DNA of 64,000 nucleotides from Avibacterium sp. 21-586 (GTDB lineage Bacteria > Pseudomonadota > Gammaproteobacteria > Enterobacterales > Pasteurellaceae). Below are positions 33,383-43,885 of the stretch, piece after piece. The stretch covers positions 1,420,501 through 1,484,500 of the forward strand of contig NZ_JAKKOD010000001.1 of assembly GCF_026226775.1 (NCBI RefSeq), read 5' to 3'. Position numbers and translations under genes: made by a program. Every line of letters starts with the position of its first letter. Positions within the stretch are counted from its first letter, which is position 1. A model generated the notes under the pieces. It had not been told where the DNA came from, ran no database searches, and worked only from the letters and a program-made list of their open reading frames with translations.

Positions 33383-35233
33383 TTAATGCGTGCTCGTACT
33401 GGTTGTAGTACGGTTAGCACGTTTGCGGTCCATTTCAGTGAGTAATTTTTTACGAATACGCACTGAAGTTGGCGTTACTTCCACTAATTCGTCATCATCA
33501 ATAAATTCAATGGCTTGCTCAAGAGAGAAACGCACTGGCGTGGTTAAAGCGATAGCATCGTCTTTTCCTGAAGCACGCATATTGGTGAGTTTTTTTCCTT
33601 GTAAACAGTTTACCGTTAAATCGTTTGAACGGCTGTGAATTCCGATGATTTGCCCCTCATACACTTCTACACCGTGATCGATCATCAGCTTACCACGTTC
33701 TTGTAAGCCCCACAGTGCATAAGCAAGGGCTTTACCTGTACCGTTAGAAATCAACACGCCGTTTTTACGTTGACCGATTTCGCCTGGTTTCACATCGTCA
33801 TAATGGCTGAATGTGGAGTAAAGTAAGCCCGTTCCTGACGTCATTGTCATAAATTCATTACGGAAACCGATTAAACCACGGCTTGGGATAATATATTCTA
33901 AACGGGTGCGTCCTTTGCCGTCTGGAATCATATCTTTCACTTCACCTTTACGGATACCCAAGGCTTCCATTACCGCACCTTGATGTTGTTCTTCAATATC
34001 AATAGTCACTTGCTCGAATGGCTCTTGTTTGCGACCGTCTTCTTCTTTAAAGATAACTTTCGGGCGCGATACCGCAAGCTCATAACCTTCACGGCGCATA
34101 TTTTCAATTAGCACAGAAAGGTGCAATTCACCACGACCTGAAACACGGAATTCATCAGGGTTTTGGGTTTCTTCTACACGCAATGCCACATTATGCACAA
34201 GCTCTTTGTTTAAGCGCTCTAAAATTTGGCGTGAAGTGACGAATTTTCCTTCTTTACCACAGAATGGAGAGGTGTTTACGCAGAAGAACATCGTTACGGT
34301 TGGCTCATCAACACTCAAGGCTGGCAAGGCTTCCACATTATTCACATCACAAATGGTGTCAGAAATATTGAGTTCGCCTAAACCTGTGATCGCCACAATA
34401 TCACCAGCCTGCGCAAGATCTTCTTCATAACGTTGCAAGCCTAAATGGCCTAACACTTGGCCGATTTTACCGTTGCGTGTTTTGCCTTCGCTATCAATAA
34501 TGGTTACCGCTTGGTTTGGTTTTACCGTACCACGTTTGATACGACCAATCCCGATTACCCCAACATAGTTACTGTAATCAAGCTGGGAAATTTGCATTTG
34601 GAATGGTGCATCAAGCTCCACTTGGGGTGGCTCAACGTGTTGCACAATGGCTTCAAATAATGGGGTCATATCTTGTGCCATATCTTCGTGTTCTAAGCCG
34701 GCTACTCCATTTAATGCAGAAGCGTAAATAATTGGAAAGTCGAGTTGTTCGTCTGTTGCACCAAGATTAACGAATAGATCGAATACTTGATCCACCACCC
34801 AATCAGGGCGTGCGCCTGGTCTGTCCACTTTGTTAATCACCACGATCGGTTTTAAGCCGTGGGCGAAGGCTTTTTGCGTGACGAAACGGGTTTGTGGCAT
34901 CGGGCCGTCAAAGGCGTCTACCACTAACAATACGCTATCCACCATAGAAAGCACGCGTTCTACTTCACCACCAAAATCGGCATGTCCAGGGGTGTCTACA
35001 ATATTTATACGATAATCGTTCCAGTTAATTGCGGTATTTTTTGCAAGAATGGTAATGCCACGTTCTTTCTCAAGATCATTGGAATCCATCACCCGTTCGT
35101 CAGCGTCTGCGCGGCTTGCTTCAAGCGTGCCTGACTGTTGCAATAATTTATCAACAAGCGTGGTTTTTCCGTGGTCAACGTGAGCAATAATTGCGATGTT
35201 ACGCAATTTGTTAATATCAATGGTATCTGTCAT
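33383..35233 (-). CDS. typA: TypA/BipA, ribosome-associated translational GTPase
   Basis: 616 residues, EF-G-like GTPase for 50S assembly and stress growth. G1 AHVDHGKTT, the switch [15 protein letters not shown]3 [12 protein letters not shown] and G4 [13 protein letters not shown] are present, followed by domains II, III, V and the BipA-specific C-terminal domain. It is divergent from glnA, as in E. coli (glnA-typA). Confidence 0.98.
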   Translation of the reverse strand: MTDTIDINKLRNIAIIAHVDHGKTTLVDKLLQQSGTLEASRADADERVMDSNDLEKERGITILAKNTAINWNDYRINIVDTPGHADFGGEVERVLSMVDSVLLVVDAFDGPMPQTRFVTQKAFAHGLKPIVVINKVDRPGARPDWVVDQVFDLFVNLGATDEQLDFPIIYASALNGVAGLEHEDMAQDMTPLFEAIVQHVEPPQVELDAPFQMQISQLDYSNYVGVIGIGRIKRGTVKPNQAVTIIDSEGKTRNGKIGQVLGHLGLQRYEEDLAQAGDIVAITGLGELNISDTICDVNNVEALPALSVDEPTVTMFFCVNTSPFCGKEGKFVTSRQILERLNKELVHNVALRVEETQNPDEFRVSGRGELHLSVLIENMRREGYELAVSRPKVIFKEEDGRKQEPFEQVTIDIEEQHQGAVMEALGIRKGEVKDMIPDGKGRTRLEYIIPSRGLIGFRNEFMTMTSGTGLLYSTFSHYDDVKPGEIGQRKNGVLISNGTGKALAYALWGLQERGKLMIDHGVEVYEGQIIGIHSRSNDLTVNCLQGKKLTNMRASGKDDAIALTTPVRFSLEQAIEFIDDDELVEVTPTSVRIRKKLLTEMDRKRANRTTTSTSTH

Positions 35234-35390
35234 TTGAAAAGTCTTTTGTTATCAATAATGATGTTTGAATAATGTGCAATGTTGTTAGCAAGATTACACT
35301 AAAAGGTTGCAGATTATACAACGTTTTGCCACATTGAGCTATGAATAATTGGAAATAAGTGCATTTCTATCTTTTGGAGAGAATTTTACA

Positions 35391-35429
35391 AAGTGCGGTG
35401 TAAAAATTCCTAATTTTTTTACCGCACTT
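35391..35429. repeat. Inverted uptake-signal pair between typA and glnA
   Basis: AAGTGCGGT (35391-35399) and ACCGCACTT (35421-35429), extended by TAAAAATT.../...TTTTTTA, form a hairpin in the divergent promoter region. No transcript is expected to end here, so it may simply be an uptake-signal pair or an insulator. Confidence 0.6.
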
Positions 35430-35548
35430 GAGCGAAATTAAAATCACGCTCGCCCCTTGAATTTTGCAGGTGATGTGATATTTTAGCCAGCGTGCATTAA
35501 GCACACAACATCTCAACTCTAGCAATCATATTTATGAGGATTATCACT

Positions 35549-36967
35549 ATGTCAAATGAAGCGGCCGTTGCCAATGTGTTTAAGTTAATCGAAGAAAATG
35601 ACATTAAGTTTGTTCTTCTTCGCTTTACCGATATTAAAGGAAAAGAGCACGGCGTATCCTTACCAGTTAGCCTAATTGATGACGATTTATTTGAAGACGG
35701 TAAAATGTTTGACGGTTCATCGGTGGAAGGTTGGAAAGCCATTAATAAAGCAGATATGCTGTTAATGCCAATCGCTGAAACTGCCGTAGTAGATCCTTTC
35801 GCACAAATCCCAACCTTGTCCATTCGTTGCAGTATTTATGAACCAACCACAATGCAAAGCTATGATCGCGATCCGCGCTCTATTGCGAGCCGAGCAGAAA
35901 ATTATATGCGTTCAACAGGCATTGCAGACGATGTATTTTTTGGCCCTGAGCCTGAGTTTTTCTTATTTGATGATGTGCGTTTTGGTTCCGCAATGAATGG
36001 TAATTCTTATGTTGTCGATGATATTGAAGGCGCGTGGAATACCAACAAAATTTATGAAGGTGGCAACAATGGTTATCGTCCACTCACCAAAGGCGGTTAC
36101 TGTGCGGTTGCGCCAAATGATACTGCGCACGATATTCGTTCAGAAATGTGCTTATTGCTAGAAGAAATGGGCTTAGTGATTGAAGCTCACCACCACGAAG
36201 TGGCAACTGCAGGGCAAAATGAAATTGCCACCAAATTTAACTCGCTCACCTTAAAAGCGGACGAAACGCAAATTTATAAATATGTTGTGCAAAATGTGGC
36301 GGCAGAACACGGCAAAACAGCGTGCTTTATGCCAAAACCCATCACTGGCGATAACGGCTCGGGAATGCACTGTAATATGTCGTTAAGCAAAGACGGCAAA
36401 AATATTTTCCAAGGGGATAAATACGCAGGGCTTTCTGAAACCGCACTTTACTACATTGGCGGAATCATCAAACACGCCAAAGCATTGAACGCCTTTACTA
36501 ACCCATCAACCAACTCATACAAACGTTTAGTACCGGGCTTTGAGGCACCTGTATTATTAGCTTATTCAGCAAGTAACCGCTCTGCGTCAATCCGTATTCC
36601 AGCGGTAACTAGCCCGAAAGCGATTCGTATTGAAGCGCGTTTCCCTGATCCAATGGCAAACCCATATTTAGCTTTCTCGGCACTATTAATGGCAGGCTTA
36701 GATGGTATTGTGAACAAAATTCACCCAGGTGATGCAATGGATAAAAACCTGTATGATTTACCGCCAGAAGAATTAAAAGAAATTCCAGCCGTAGCGGGAT
36801 CATTGGAAGAAGCGTTAAATGCCTTGGAAAAAGATTATGAGTTTCTAACTCAAGGTGGTGTGTTTAGCAAAGATTTCGTTGATGCTTTCATCGCAATTAA
36901 ACGTAAAGAAGTAGAACGCTTAAATATGACTCCACACCCAGTGGAATTTGAAATGTATTATGCATAA
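35549..36967 (+). CDS. glnA: Glutamine synthetase, type I
   Basis: 472 residues. Dodecameric enzyme making glutamine from glutamate, ammonia and ATP. Signature segments are [12 protein letters not shown], the metal site [36 protein letters not shown] and the adenylylation loop [11 protein letters not shown] with its Tyr, so GlnE control is possible. Start 35549 has ribosome site GAGGA at 35536-35540; the upstream in-frame ATG 35534 overlaps that site. It is followed by a terminator. Confidence 0.98.
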   Translation: MSNEAAVANVFKLIEENDIKFVLLRFTDIKGKEHGVSLPVSLIDDDLFEDGKMFDGSSVEGWKAINKADMLLMPIAETAVVDPFAQIPTLSIRCSIYEPTTMQSYDRDPRSIASRAENYMRSTGIADDVFFGPEPEFFLFDDVRFGSAMNGNSYVVDDIEGAWNTNKIYEGGNNGYRPLTKGGYCAVAPNDTAHDIRSEMCLLLEEMGLVIEAHHHEVATAGQNEIATKFNSLTLKADETQIYKYVVQNVAAEHGKTACFMPKPITGDNGSGMHCNMSLSKDGKNIFQGDKYAGLSETALYYIGGIIKHAKALNAFTNPSTNSYKRLVPGFEAPVLLAYSASNRSASIRIPAVTSPKAIRIEARFPDPMANPYLAFSALLMAGLDGIVNKIHPGDAMDKNLYDLPPEELKEIPAVAGSLEEALNALEKDYEFLTQGGVFSKDFVDAFIAIKRKEVERLNMTPHPVEFEMYYA

Positions 36968-36992
36968 AAGCGCATAAAATATAACGGAAAAG

Positions 36993-37027
36993 AAAAAAGA
37001 GCGGTTGAAAAATCGCTCTTTTTTTGG
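36993..37027 (+). terminator. Terminator after glnA
   Basis: AAAAGAGCG / CGCTCTTTT around GGTTGAAAAAT-type loop, with a long T-run ending near 37025. Confidence 0.85.
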
Positions 37028-37063
37028 AAAAATTTTGCTAATGTTCACCGCACTTAGCATTGA

Positions 37064-38578
37064 TTAATGCCTATTGCCAAAAGGCGGTTTGGCAAACCAC
37101 ACCACAATAAAAAGCAGCATAAACATTATAGCAGACAACCAGAAAATTTCATTCGCGCCGATGATAAATCCTTGTGCGGTAATATTTTGTGCTAAGGACA
37201 TTGATGTTTGCGTATCATTCAAACCGACTTGCGCCATTGTGTCGTAATAGGCTTGTGCATTGGGGTTATAAGGATTAATCACCTCAGTAAATTGGGTGTG
37301 ATGCACTGCCTCACGGTTATACCATAAAAAGGTGGTCAGCGATGTGCCGATTGAGCCTGCAAGGGTACGCAGAAAATTAAATAAACTTGAGGCAGACGCC
37401 ATTTTTTCTGGCGCTAAGCCTGATAGGGTAATAGTGGTGAGTGGCATAAAAAAGCACGCCACGGCAATCCCTTGAACCAGTTGCGGCAAGGCGACATCGG
37501 CAAAGGTCATTGCAGGTTCAAAGGTTACAGCACGCCAATGGAAGGTTAGGGCATACACCATAAAGCTGATGGTAACCAAAATACGCATATCAATTTTGTA
37601 GCCAAAACGTCCGATGATTGGCGAAAGCAAAATTGGGAATAGACCCACAGGTGCAGCGGCAAGCCCAGCCCAAGTGGCGGTATAGCCGTACACTTGTTGT
37701 AACAGTAAAGGAATCAGCACCACCGAGCCGAGATAGATTAAAAACGCAAGGCTGGTACACAGGCAACCAACACTGAAATTGCGTGATTTGAACAGTGAAA
37801 TATCTACCACAGGATTTTCGTCCGTCAATTCCCAAATAATCAACGCAATTAAGGCGATGGCAGAAACGATAGTGAGTACCACGATTTCAGTGGAATTAAA
37901 CCAATCCTGCTCGCGCCCTTGATCGAGCATTAATTGCAAACAACCCACGCCTACCACAAGCAGAATTAAGCCGATCATATCAATGGGTTGCTGATAGGTT
38001 TTGGTTTCTCGCTTGCCTAAGATTTTCCAACTGAGAAAAATCACACATAGCCCAATCGGCACATTAATAAAGAAAATCCAGCCCCAGTGCAGGTTATCAC
38101 TAATCAAACCGCCAAGGATAGGGCCAAAAATTGGCGCAACCACCACGGTCATAGACCAAAAGGCCAGTGCCATACTGCGTTTTGCAGGGGGATAATTATT
38201 AAGCAATAAACTTTGTGAAAGGGGAATAATCGGCCCTGCTGCTAGCCCTTGGAAAATGCGGCATAAAATCAGCATTCCTAAGCTATGAGAAATACCACAT
38301 AGCCAAGAAGCCAGTACAAATAATCCTGTGGCGATTAAAAACAAGCGCACTTCGCCAAAACGTTTAGCCAGCCAACCTGTAATGGGGATAGACACCGCAT
38401 TTGCCACGCCGAATGAGGTAATCACCCAAGTGCCTTGACTGAACGAGGCACCCAAATCCCCTGCAATGGTTGGAATTGCCACATTGGCAATGGTGGAATC
38501 TAGCACTTGCATAAAGGTTGCCAAGGATAGGGCAATGGTCATCACCGCAAGGGCTGCACCCTGAATCGGTTTTTGCAT
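37064..38578 (-). CDS. emrB: EmrB, multidrug efflux pump (DHA2 family)
   Basis: 504 residues, 14-helix MFS proton antiporter exporting hydrophobic toxins across the inner membrane with EmrA and TolC. Very close to E. coli EmrB: IALSLATFMQVLDSTIANVA, GTWVITSFGVANAVSIP, the motif C region and the end WFAKPPFG. I start at 38578, one base after the emrA stop, with AGGTGA as ribosome site, rather than at 38593 inside emrA. Confidence 0.96.
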   Translation of the reverse strand: MQKPIQGAALAVMTIALSLATFMQVLDSTIANVAIPTIAGDLGASFSQGTWVITSFGVANAVSIPITGWLAKRFGEVRLFLIATGLFVLASWLCGISHSLGMLILCRIFQGLAAGPIIPLSQSLLLNNYPPAKRSMALAFWSMTVVVAPIFGPILGGLISDNLHWGWIFFINVPIGLCVIFLSWKILGKRETKTYQQPIDMIGLILLVVGVGCLQLMLDQGREQDWFNSTEIVVLTIVSAIALIALIIWELTDENPVVDISLFKSRNFSVGCLCTSLAFLIYLGSVVLIPLLLQQVYGYTATWAGLAAAPVGLFPILLSPIIGRFGYKIDMRILVTISFMVYALTFHWRAVTFEPAMTFADVALPQLVQGIAVACFFMPLTTITLSGLAPEKMASASSLFNFLRTLAGSIGTSLTTFLWYNREAVHHTQFTEVINPYNPNAQAYYDTMAQVGLNDTQTSMSLAQNITAQGFIIGANEIFWLSAIMFMLLFIVVWFAKPPFGNRH

Positions 38579-38579
38579 T

Positions 38580-39746
38580 TTATTCACCTGCATTGGCTTG
38601 AATAATTTGTTCGGCTAATTGATGAACTGGGCTTAAATCGTAATCTAGCACCTTGGTTTCATATAGCACTTGGTTTGGGCGAGATTCGCGCAGCACCTTG
38701 CCTTGCGTGTCTGCCACATTCACTTCCACCGTGGCCGAAAGCCCAATGCGTAACGGATATTTTTCCACTTGTTCAGGATCGAGATCAATGCGCACAGGCA
38801 CACGTTGCACCACTTTGATCCAGTTTCCTGTGGCATTTTGTGCAGGTAAAAGAGAGAACGCACTGCCTGTTCCCATTGAAATACCGCTGATTTTGCCATC
38901 AAATTTCACCTCATCGCCATATAAATCAAAGACTAATTTCACCGGCTGACCAATGCGCATTTTGCCGAGCTGGGTTTCTTTAAAGTTCGCGTCCACCCAC
39001 ATTTGTTGATTGGACACCACCGCCATTAATGGGCTGCCCACCGCAACTTTTTGCCCCACTTGCACATTACGGCGCGCCACATAACCATCAACAGGGCTGA
39101 CAATTTGACTGCGTTGTAAGTTCAACCAAGCAAGGGTTAAGGCACTCACCGCATTTTTCACCGAAGGCTGCTCCCGCAACGGTAAATCTTTTAATAAGGC
39201 TTGATTGGCAGCTAATTGATTTTGCGTAGCTTGCAGATCTGCTTGCGCCATATTCACCGCTTCTCTGGCGTGCTGTAAGGTTTCTTTATCAATGGAGCCG
39301 GTTTTGGCTAATTGCTCACGGCGTTGTAAATCGCCTTTGGCTTTATTAAGTGCGGTGTTTTTTGCGCTCAAAATCGATTGAAGCTGTTTCACCGTAAAAC
39401 CTAGCTGCTCAATTTGACGCACGCTACTCGCTAAATTATCTTGTGCCTGCTGGAAATGCAGTTTGAGATCCGTATCATCAAGTTGCAATAGCACATCGCC
39501 TGTGTGGACAAAATCCATATCATCCACATTAATTTTGCTCACATTACCGCTCACTTGAGCTGAAATCATCACTTGGTTGCCTGCTACATAGGCATCTTCC
39601 GTTTCTTCATAATTTCGTACAAAGAAAAACCAATACACACTCGTGATAATCGCGATCAGCAATAACATCGTAATGAAATAGCCAAGGGCTTTTTTACGTT
39701 TAGCTTTTGGTGAAGCGGGTTTTTTGTAGTCTGTTTGTTCGGTCAT
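38580..39746 (-). CDS. emrA: EmrA, membrane-fusion protein of the Emr pump
   Basis: 388 residues, HlyD-type periplasmic adaptor. One N-terminal membrane helix (GYFITMLLLIAIITSVYWFFFV), then a lipoyl half-motif (NYEETEDAYVAGNQVMISAQVSG), a long coiled-coil hairpin and a second lipoyl/beta-barrel part (VSPVDGYVARRNVQVGQKVAVG). It is coupled with emrB downstream and lies 12 bases after emrR, in the emrRAB order. Confidence 0.96.
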   Translation of the reverse strand: MTEQTDYKKPASPKAKRKKALGYFITMLLLIAIITSVYWFFFVRNYEETEDAYVAGNQVMISAQVSGNVSKINVDDMDFVHTGDVLLQLDDTDLKLHFQQAQDNLASSVRQIEQLGFTVKQLQSILSAKNTALNKAKGDLQRREQLAKTGSIDKETLQHAREAVNMAQADLQATQNQLAANQALLKDLPLREQPSVKNAVSALTLAWLNLQRSQIVSPVDGYVARRNVQVGQKVAVGSPLMAVVSNQQMWVDANFKETQLGKMRIGQPVKLVFDLYGDEVKFDGKISGISMGTGSAFSLLPAQNATGNWIKVVQRVPVRIDLDPEQVEKYPLRIGLSATVEVNVADTQGKVLRESRPNQVLYETKVLDYDLSPVHQLAEQIIQANAGE

Positions 39747-39758
39747 TTTATTTACCCA

Positions 39759-40256
39759 TTAAAGATTTTCTAAATTGCTGAGCAGTTTGAGCAATAATTG
39801 CTTTAACTGCTGTTGTTCTTGCTTGTTTAACACGGAAAAAATGTCATCGACTTGTTTCCACTGATTTGGCAACAGTTGCTCCAAAAACTGCACACCTTGC
39901 GCCGTGAGTTTTAAGGAAAAAGCACGGCGATCGCCCACCACTTCCGTGCGTTCTAACCATTTTCGTTTCACTAATTCATCGGCAATGCGTGTGGCATTGG
40001 TTTTAGAATAACCAAAAATCTCACTTAATCTGCTCGGCTGCAAAGAATGATTTGGCTGGCAATACAGCACCACCAACGCCATAAATAGGGTGTCATTGAG
40101 CTGATATTTTTTTAATAGCTGATTACGTCTTTCCACATAATGGCTGCTGTTGTGCAACAACAAACGCGCCAACAAAATTTGTTCCACAGGCATTGCTGGA
40201 TTATTTTTCGCAGACTGACGAATTAACATTTCTTGTTCTGAAAAAGAAATTGGCAT
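39759..40256 (-). CDS. emrR: EmrR/MprA, MarR-family repressor
   Basis: 165 residues with the MarR winged helix; RLSEIFGYSKTNATRIADELVKRKWLERTE is close to E. coli EmrR. It represses emrRAB until uncouplers or drugs bind. Start 40256 (MPISFSEQEMLIRQ) is preferred over 40334 on family length, since the longer frame would begin inside the putative operator. Ribosome site is poor. Confidence 0.92.
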   Translation of the reverse strand: MPISFSEQEMLIRQSAKNNPAMPVEQILLARLLLHNSSHYVERRNQLLKKYQLNDTLFMALVVLYCQPNHSLQPSRLSEIFGYSKTNATRIADELVKRKWLERTEVVGDRRAFSLKLTAQGVQFLEQLLPNQWKQVDDIFSVLNKQEQQQLKQLLLKLLSNLENL

Positions 40257-40292
40257 AGGTATTATAATAATTAGGTAGAAAGTAAACTGTGT

Positions 40293-40314
40293 AATAGTAA
40301 CGTAAGTTACTATT
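40293..40314. promoter_or_regulatory. EmrR operator candidate
   Basis: AATAGTAAC-GTAA-GTTACTATT, a perfect 9-4-9 inverted repeat 37 bases before the emrR start. Size and position fit autoregulation by a dimeric MarR protein. Confidence 0.72.
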
Positions 40315-40327
40315 TTAGTCAAAAAAT

Positions 40328-40353
40328 ACCGCACTTCAAAGTAAAAGTGCGGT
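40328..40353 (-). terminator. Uptake-signal terminator after mrcA
   Basis: On the minus strand ACCGCACTT and AAGTGCGGT form a 9-bp stem with an eight-base loop, followed by ATTTTTT just after the mrcA stop. It separates mrcA from the emr operator region. Confidence 0.82.
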
Positions 40354-40361
40354 TGGAATTT

Positions 40362-42929
40362 TTAGAATAATTCTTGCGGTTCTGAACTTGATACACCGCC
40401 ATTTAATCGGCGTTGTAATTCAGGTGGAACGTAGTAACCTTTTTCTTGTACAAAAGCTCGCTTAGGTTCTGTACCTTTGATAAAGTATTCTTTTCGCCCT
40501 CCACCGCTTGAAAGCAAACCAGAGCTTGTGTCAATGCGTTTTTCTACAATATTTTTCGGCAAGGCTAATTGACGTTCAGGCGTGTCTTTCAAACTTGCTT
40601 TCATATAAGCAATCCAAGCTGGCATTGCGGTTTGAGCACCAGCTTCACCACGTCCAAGGACGCGTTTATTGTCATCAAAGCCGACATAAACTGCGGTGGT
40701 AATGTTCGCTCCAAAGCCTGCATACCAAGCCACCTTTGAATTATTGGTTGTTCCCGTTTTTCCTCCAATATCTTTACGCTTGATTTGATTTGCCATTCGC
40801 CAACTCGTACCTTTCCAGCTTAAGCCTGGTTCACCATAAATGGCTGTATTTAAGGCACTACGGATAAGAAATGCCAATTCACCACTAATTACGCGCGGTG
40901 CATATTGCACTTGAGCATTGGCCTTTTTATCTTGTGCCATAATATCTACGGCATTTTCATCAAGTTTACTATTTTGTTGATTTAATTCAGGTAAATCATC
41001 ATTAAGTGTATCATTTTCTTGTTCTTCCTCATCGTTCTCACCTTTTACTAAATTATCGGATGGTGTTAAATCAATATTTTTAAAGCCATCTAATTTTTCG
41101 GTTTCCCCATAAATCACAGGAATATCATCACAGGTTACACAAGCAATTTGTGGGTTAGCAACAAACAACTCTTTCCCTGTGTTATCTAGGATTTTTTCGA
41201 TGAGATAAGGATTCACTAAGAAACCGCCATTATCAAATACCGCGTAAGCTCGAGCCATTTCAAGTGGAGTAAACGAGGCTGCACCTAAGGCAAGCGCTTC
41301 GCTTGCAAAATATTGATCTCTCTGGAAGCCAAAACGCTGTAGGAAATCGGCGGTAAAATCAACGCCTGCCATTTGTATCGCTCGGATCGCAATCATATTT
41401 TTTGATTGTCCTAAGCCCACACGCAAGCGCATTGGGCCGTCATAACGGTTTGGCGAGTTTTTTGGTGTCCATACTTTTTGCCCTGGCTTTTTGATTACGA
41501 TAGGGGAATCTTGTAGCACACTTGATAAGGTTAGCCCTTTTTCGATTGCTGCAGCATAAATAAATGGCTTAATTGATGAGCCCACTTGTACTAAAGATTG
41601 GGTTGCACGGTTAAACTTGCTTTGTTCAAAGCTAAAGCCCCCCACTAATGCTTCAATCGCACCGTTATCGCTGTTTAATGATACTAATGCGGAATTCACT
41701 TCCGGTACTTGGGAAAGCTGCCATTCACCATTATCAAGTTGGCGCAACCAAATTTGCTCACCTACTTTTGGTTGTTTTTTACCCGCCCAGCGCATTGCAT
41801 TTGGTGTAAGGATTAGGCTATTGCCATCATCTAATAACACTTTTGTACCGGCTTTATTCGTTTCTAGTACCGCCGCAGGTACTAAAGGTGCTGAATTAGG
41901 TAATTTTTTTAGGGCATCAATAATTTTATCTTCATCCCAAGCTGTTTCACCTTGCTTCCATAAAATAGCGGCCCCACGATAGCCATGTCGCATATCATAA
42001 GCAAGTAAATTATTTCGCACCGCTTTTTGCGCTTCAGCTTGATCGGTGGAAAGTACTGTGGTGTACACTTTAAAACCACTGGTATAGGCGTTTTCTTCCC
42101 CAAAACGTTTCACCATTTCTTGACGAACCATTTCAGTTACATAATCAGCTTTAAAATCTAATTGTGCACCGTGATAGCTCGCCACAATAGGTTGATTAAT
42201 GGCCTCATCATATTCGTCTTGGCTGATATATTTCATCTCTAACATCCGTCCAAGCACTACATTACGGCGTGCAGTAGCGCGTTTAAGCGAATAGAGAGGA
42301 TTCATTGTGGAAGGGGCTTTTGGCAGGCCTGCGATCACCGCCATTTCTGATAAGGTGAGCTGATCGAGTGATTTTCCAAAATAGGTCTTTGCCGCTGCAG
42401 CTACCCCATAGGCACGATAGCCCAAGTAAATCTTATTCAAATAAAGCTCTAGAATTTCATCTTTGCTTAGGGTGTTTTCAATCTCTATAGCCAAAATCGC
42501 TTCTTTGGCTTTACGCACAATGTTTTTTTCTGGTGTTAAGAAGAAATTGCGTGCGAGCTGTTGGGTGATAGTACTTGCACCTTGTGAAGCACCGCCTTTC
42601 ATCACAGCAACACTGATCGCGCGTGCAATTCCAATGGGATCTAAACCGTGGTGATCGTAAAAGCGACTGTCTTCTGTGGCGAGAACCGCCTGAATTAATT
42701 TAGGTGGAATTTCATTTAGTTTCATTGGTATGCGGCGCTGTTCGCCTACTTCACCAATGAGCTTGCCATCAGCTGTATAAATTTGCATTGGTTGTTGCAA
42801 TTCAACTGTTTTTAGGGAATTTACGCTGGGCAGATCAGCTTTGATCTGCGCGTATAAAATAGCTAAAACAATGCTTCCTAGAATAATAAGGGTTAGCAGG
42901 CTACTTAATATTAATTTTGCGATCCGCAT
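40362..42929 (-). CDS. mrcA: PBP1a, bifunctional peptidoglycan synthase
   Basis: 855 residues, class A penicillin-binding protein. One N-terminal membrane anchor, then glycosyltransferase GT51 (TEDSRFYDHHGLD with the catalytic Glu, GASTITQQLARNFFL, KEAILAIEIENTLSK), an OB-like PCB1A insert, and the transpeptidase with SSIKPF (catalytic Ser), SKN motif and GGKTGTT. It has an acidic insert near residue 635-660 (NDEEEQENDTLNDDLPEL) of unknown role. It is divergent from comA, the conserved ponA-com arrangement of Haemophilus. Confidence 0.97.
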   Translation of the reverse strand: MRIAKLILSSLLTLIILGSIVLAILYAQIKADLPSVNSLKTVELQQPMQIYTADGKLIGEVGEQRRIPMKLNEIPPKLIQAVLATEDSRFYDHHGLDPIGIARAISVAVMKGGASQGASTITQQLARNFFLTPEKNIVRKAKEAILAIEIENTLSKDEILELYLNKIYLGYRAYGVAAAAKTYFGKSLDQLTLSEMAVIAGLPKAPSTMNPLYSLKRATARRNVVLGRMLEMKYISQDEYDEAINQPIVASYHGAQLDFKADYVTEMVRQEMVKRFGEENAYTSGFKVYTTVLSTDQAEAQKAVRNNLLAYDMRHGYRGAAILWKQGETAWDEDKIIDALKKLPNSAPLVPAAVLETNKAGTKVLLDDGNSLILTPNAMRWAGKKQPKVGEQIWLRQLDNGEWQLSQVPEVNSALVSLNSDNGAIEALVGGFSFEQSKFNRATQSLVQVGSSIKPFIYAAAIEKGLTLSSVLQDSPIVIKKPGQKVWTPKNSPNRYDGPMRLRVGLGQSKNMIAIRAIQMAGVDFTADFLQRFGFQRDQYFASEALALGAASFTPLEMARAYAVFDNGGFLVNPYLIEKILDNTGKELFVANPQIACVTCDDIPVIYGETEKLDGFKNIDLTPSDNLVKGENDEEEQENDTLNDDLPELNQQNSKLDENAVDIMAQDKKANAQVQYAPRVISGELAFLIRSALNTAIYGEPGLSWKGTSWRMANQIKRKDIGGKTGTTNNSKVAWYAGFGANITTAVYVGFDDNKRVLGRGEAGAQTAMPAWIAYMKASLKDTPERQLALPKNIVEKRIDTSSGLLSSGGGRKEYFIKGTEPKRAFVQEKGYYVPPELQRRLNGGVSSSEPQELF

Positions 42930-43081
42930 CGTAAAAAACTCTCTTCATTAGTGCAATTTGAGAAAAAATCAGAAAACTATTTATTCAAAATACTTAGGTT
43001 TCTTGAATCGAAGGTTAAGTATAAAGACTAGTTGTTCAAATCGAAAGATAAAAATTCAATTATTCTGAGAAAATTAAGGAA
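42930..43081 (+). promoter_or_regulatory. Divergent mrcA-comA promoter region with repeated element
   Basis: A degenerate element occurs twice 33 bases apart: TTTCTTGAATCGAAGG (about 42999-43014) and TTGTTCAAATCGAAAG (about 43032-43047). Each shares ATCGAA with the CRP-S right half. One may be a weak competence CRP-S site, which the comA operon has in Haemophilus. No clear full palindrome is seen. Confidence 0.4.
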
Positions 43082-43087
43082 ATGAGA

Positions 43088-43867
43088 ATGATTAACATAA
43101 AGCGAAGATCTAATCAAAAACTTCAAATTGGCATATGGAAATCAATGGAGGGGTATGATTGCGTGTGCTTTGACTTGCAACATAAAGTGCATTATTTGCA
43201 TATAGATACTCACCTTGATAGTAATCAAATTTATCAATGGGTGGCTCAGTTTTTCCCCAGTAGCACACTGGAAGAGTTGAGCTTTATCGCTGCAATTGCT
43301 CCACAAAATACTTGGATTAAAACGCTCATTTTACCTTATCCTCTCAAACCGAATGAATGCGAACAGCAATGTCGTTTTTTATTATCTAAAGAATTACCTA
43401 TTCCCTTGAATGAAATTTGGTTTGACTATGTATCAAGTGTATTAAAGCAAGGCTTCAAATTAGATATTTTTGCAATTAAAAAACAAATCGCCAAAGACTA
43501 TGTAAGCGAATATCAAACTATTTCTATTGATGTATTAGATAGTGCCATTAATAGCATTATTCGTGCATTTGAATATTTGCATCAGAATGAATTAGAAAAT
43601 GACGCATTATTACTTTATCAAGATGAACAGCAAAGTTTAGCTATTCAGCTTCATTTTCAAGGAATGTATTTTATGCAAAAAATTGATAAAAATTTAACCG
43701 CACTTTATCAAGATTTTTGCCAACGTTATAACTTTACGCCGAAAAAAGTTTATGTCTGTAGCCAGTCCCAACAGTTTGAAGATTATCCATCAGATTGGGT
43801 GAACATTAATACAGATATACCAATAATCGCCCTTGGTAATGCCCTATGGCAAACAACTTTTTTATAA
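43088..43867 (+). CDS. comA: ComA, PilM-like cytoplasmic protein for DNA uptake
   Basis: 259 residues, first gene of the comABCDE operon needed for DNA uptake and type IV pili. It corresponds to PilM in position and size (actin-like fold, weakly conserved). The ORF has no membrane segment or signal peptide. AAGGA at 43076-43080 is best spaced to ATG 43088 rather than 43082. An uptake signal complement lies in-frame near 43700. Assignment rests on operon context plus general resemblance to Haemophilus ComA. Confidence 0.85.
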   Translation: MINIKRRSNQKLQIGIWKSMEGYDCVCFDLQHKVHYLHIDTHLDSNQIYQWVAQFFPSSTLEELSFIAAIAPQNTWIKTLILPYPLKPNECEQQCRFLLSKELPIPLNEIWFDYVSSVLKQGFKLDIFAIKKQIAKDYVSEYQTISIDVLDSAINSIIRAFEYLHQNELENDALLLYQDEQQSLAIQLHFQGMYFMQKIDKNLTALYQDFCQRYNFTPKKVYVCSQSQQFEDYPSDWVNINTDIPIIALGNALWQTTFL

Positions 43868-43885
43868 AAATCAATTTGCTAGTTT

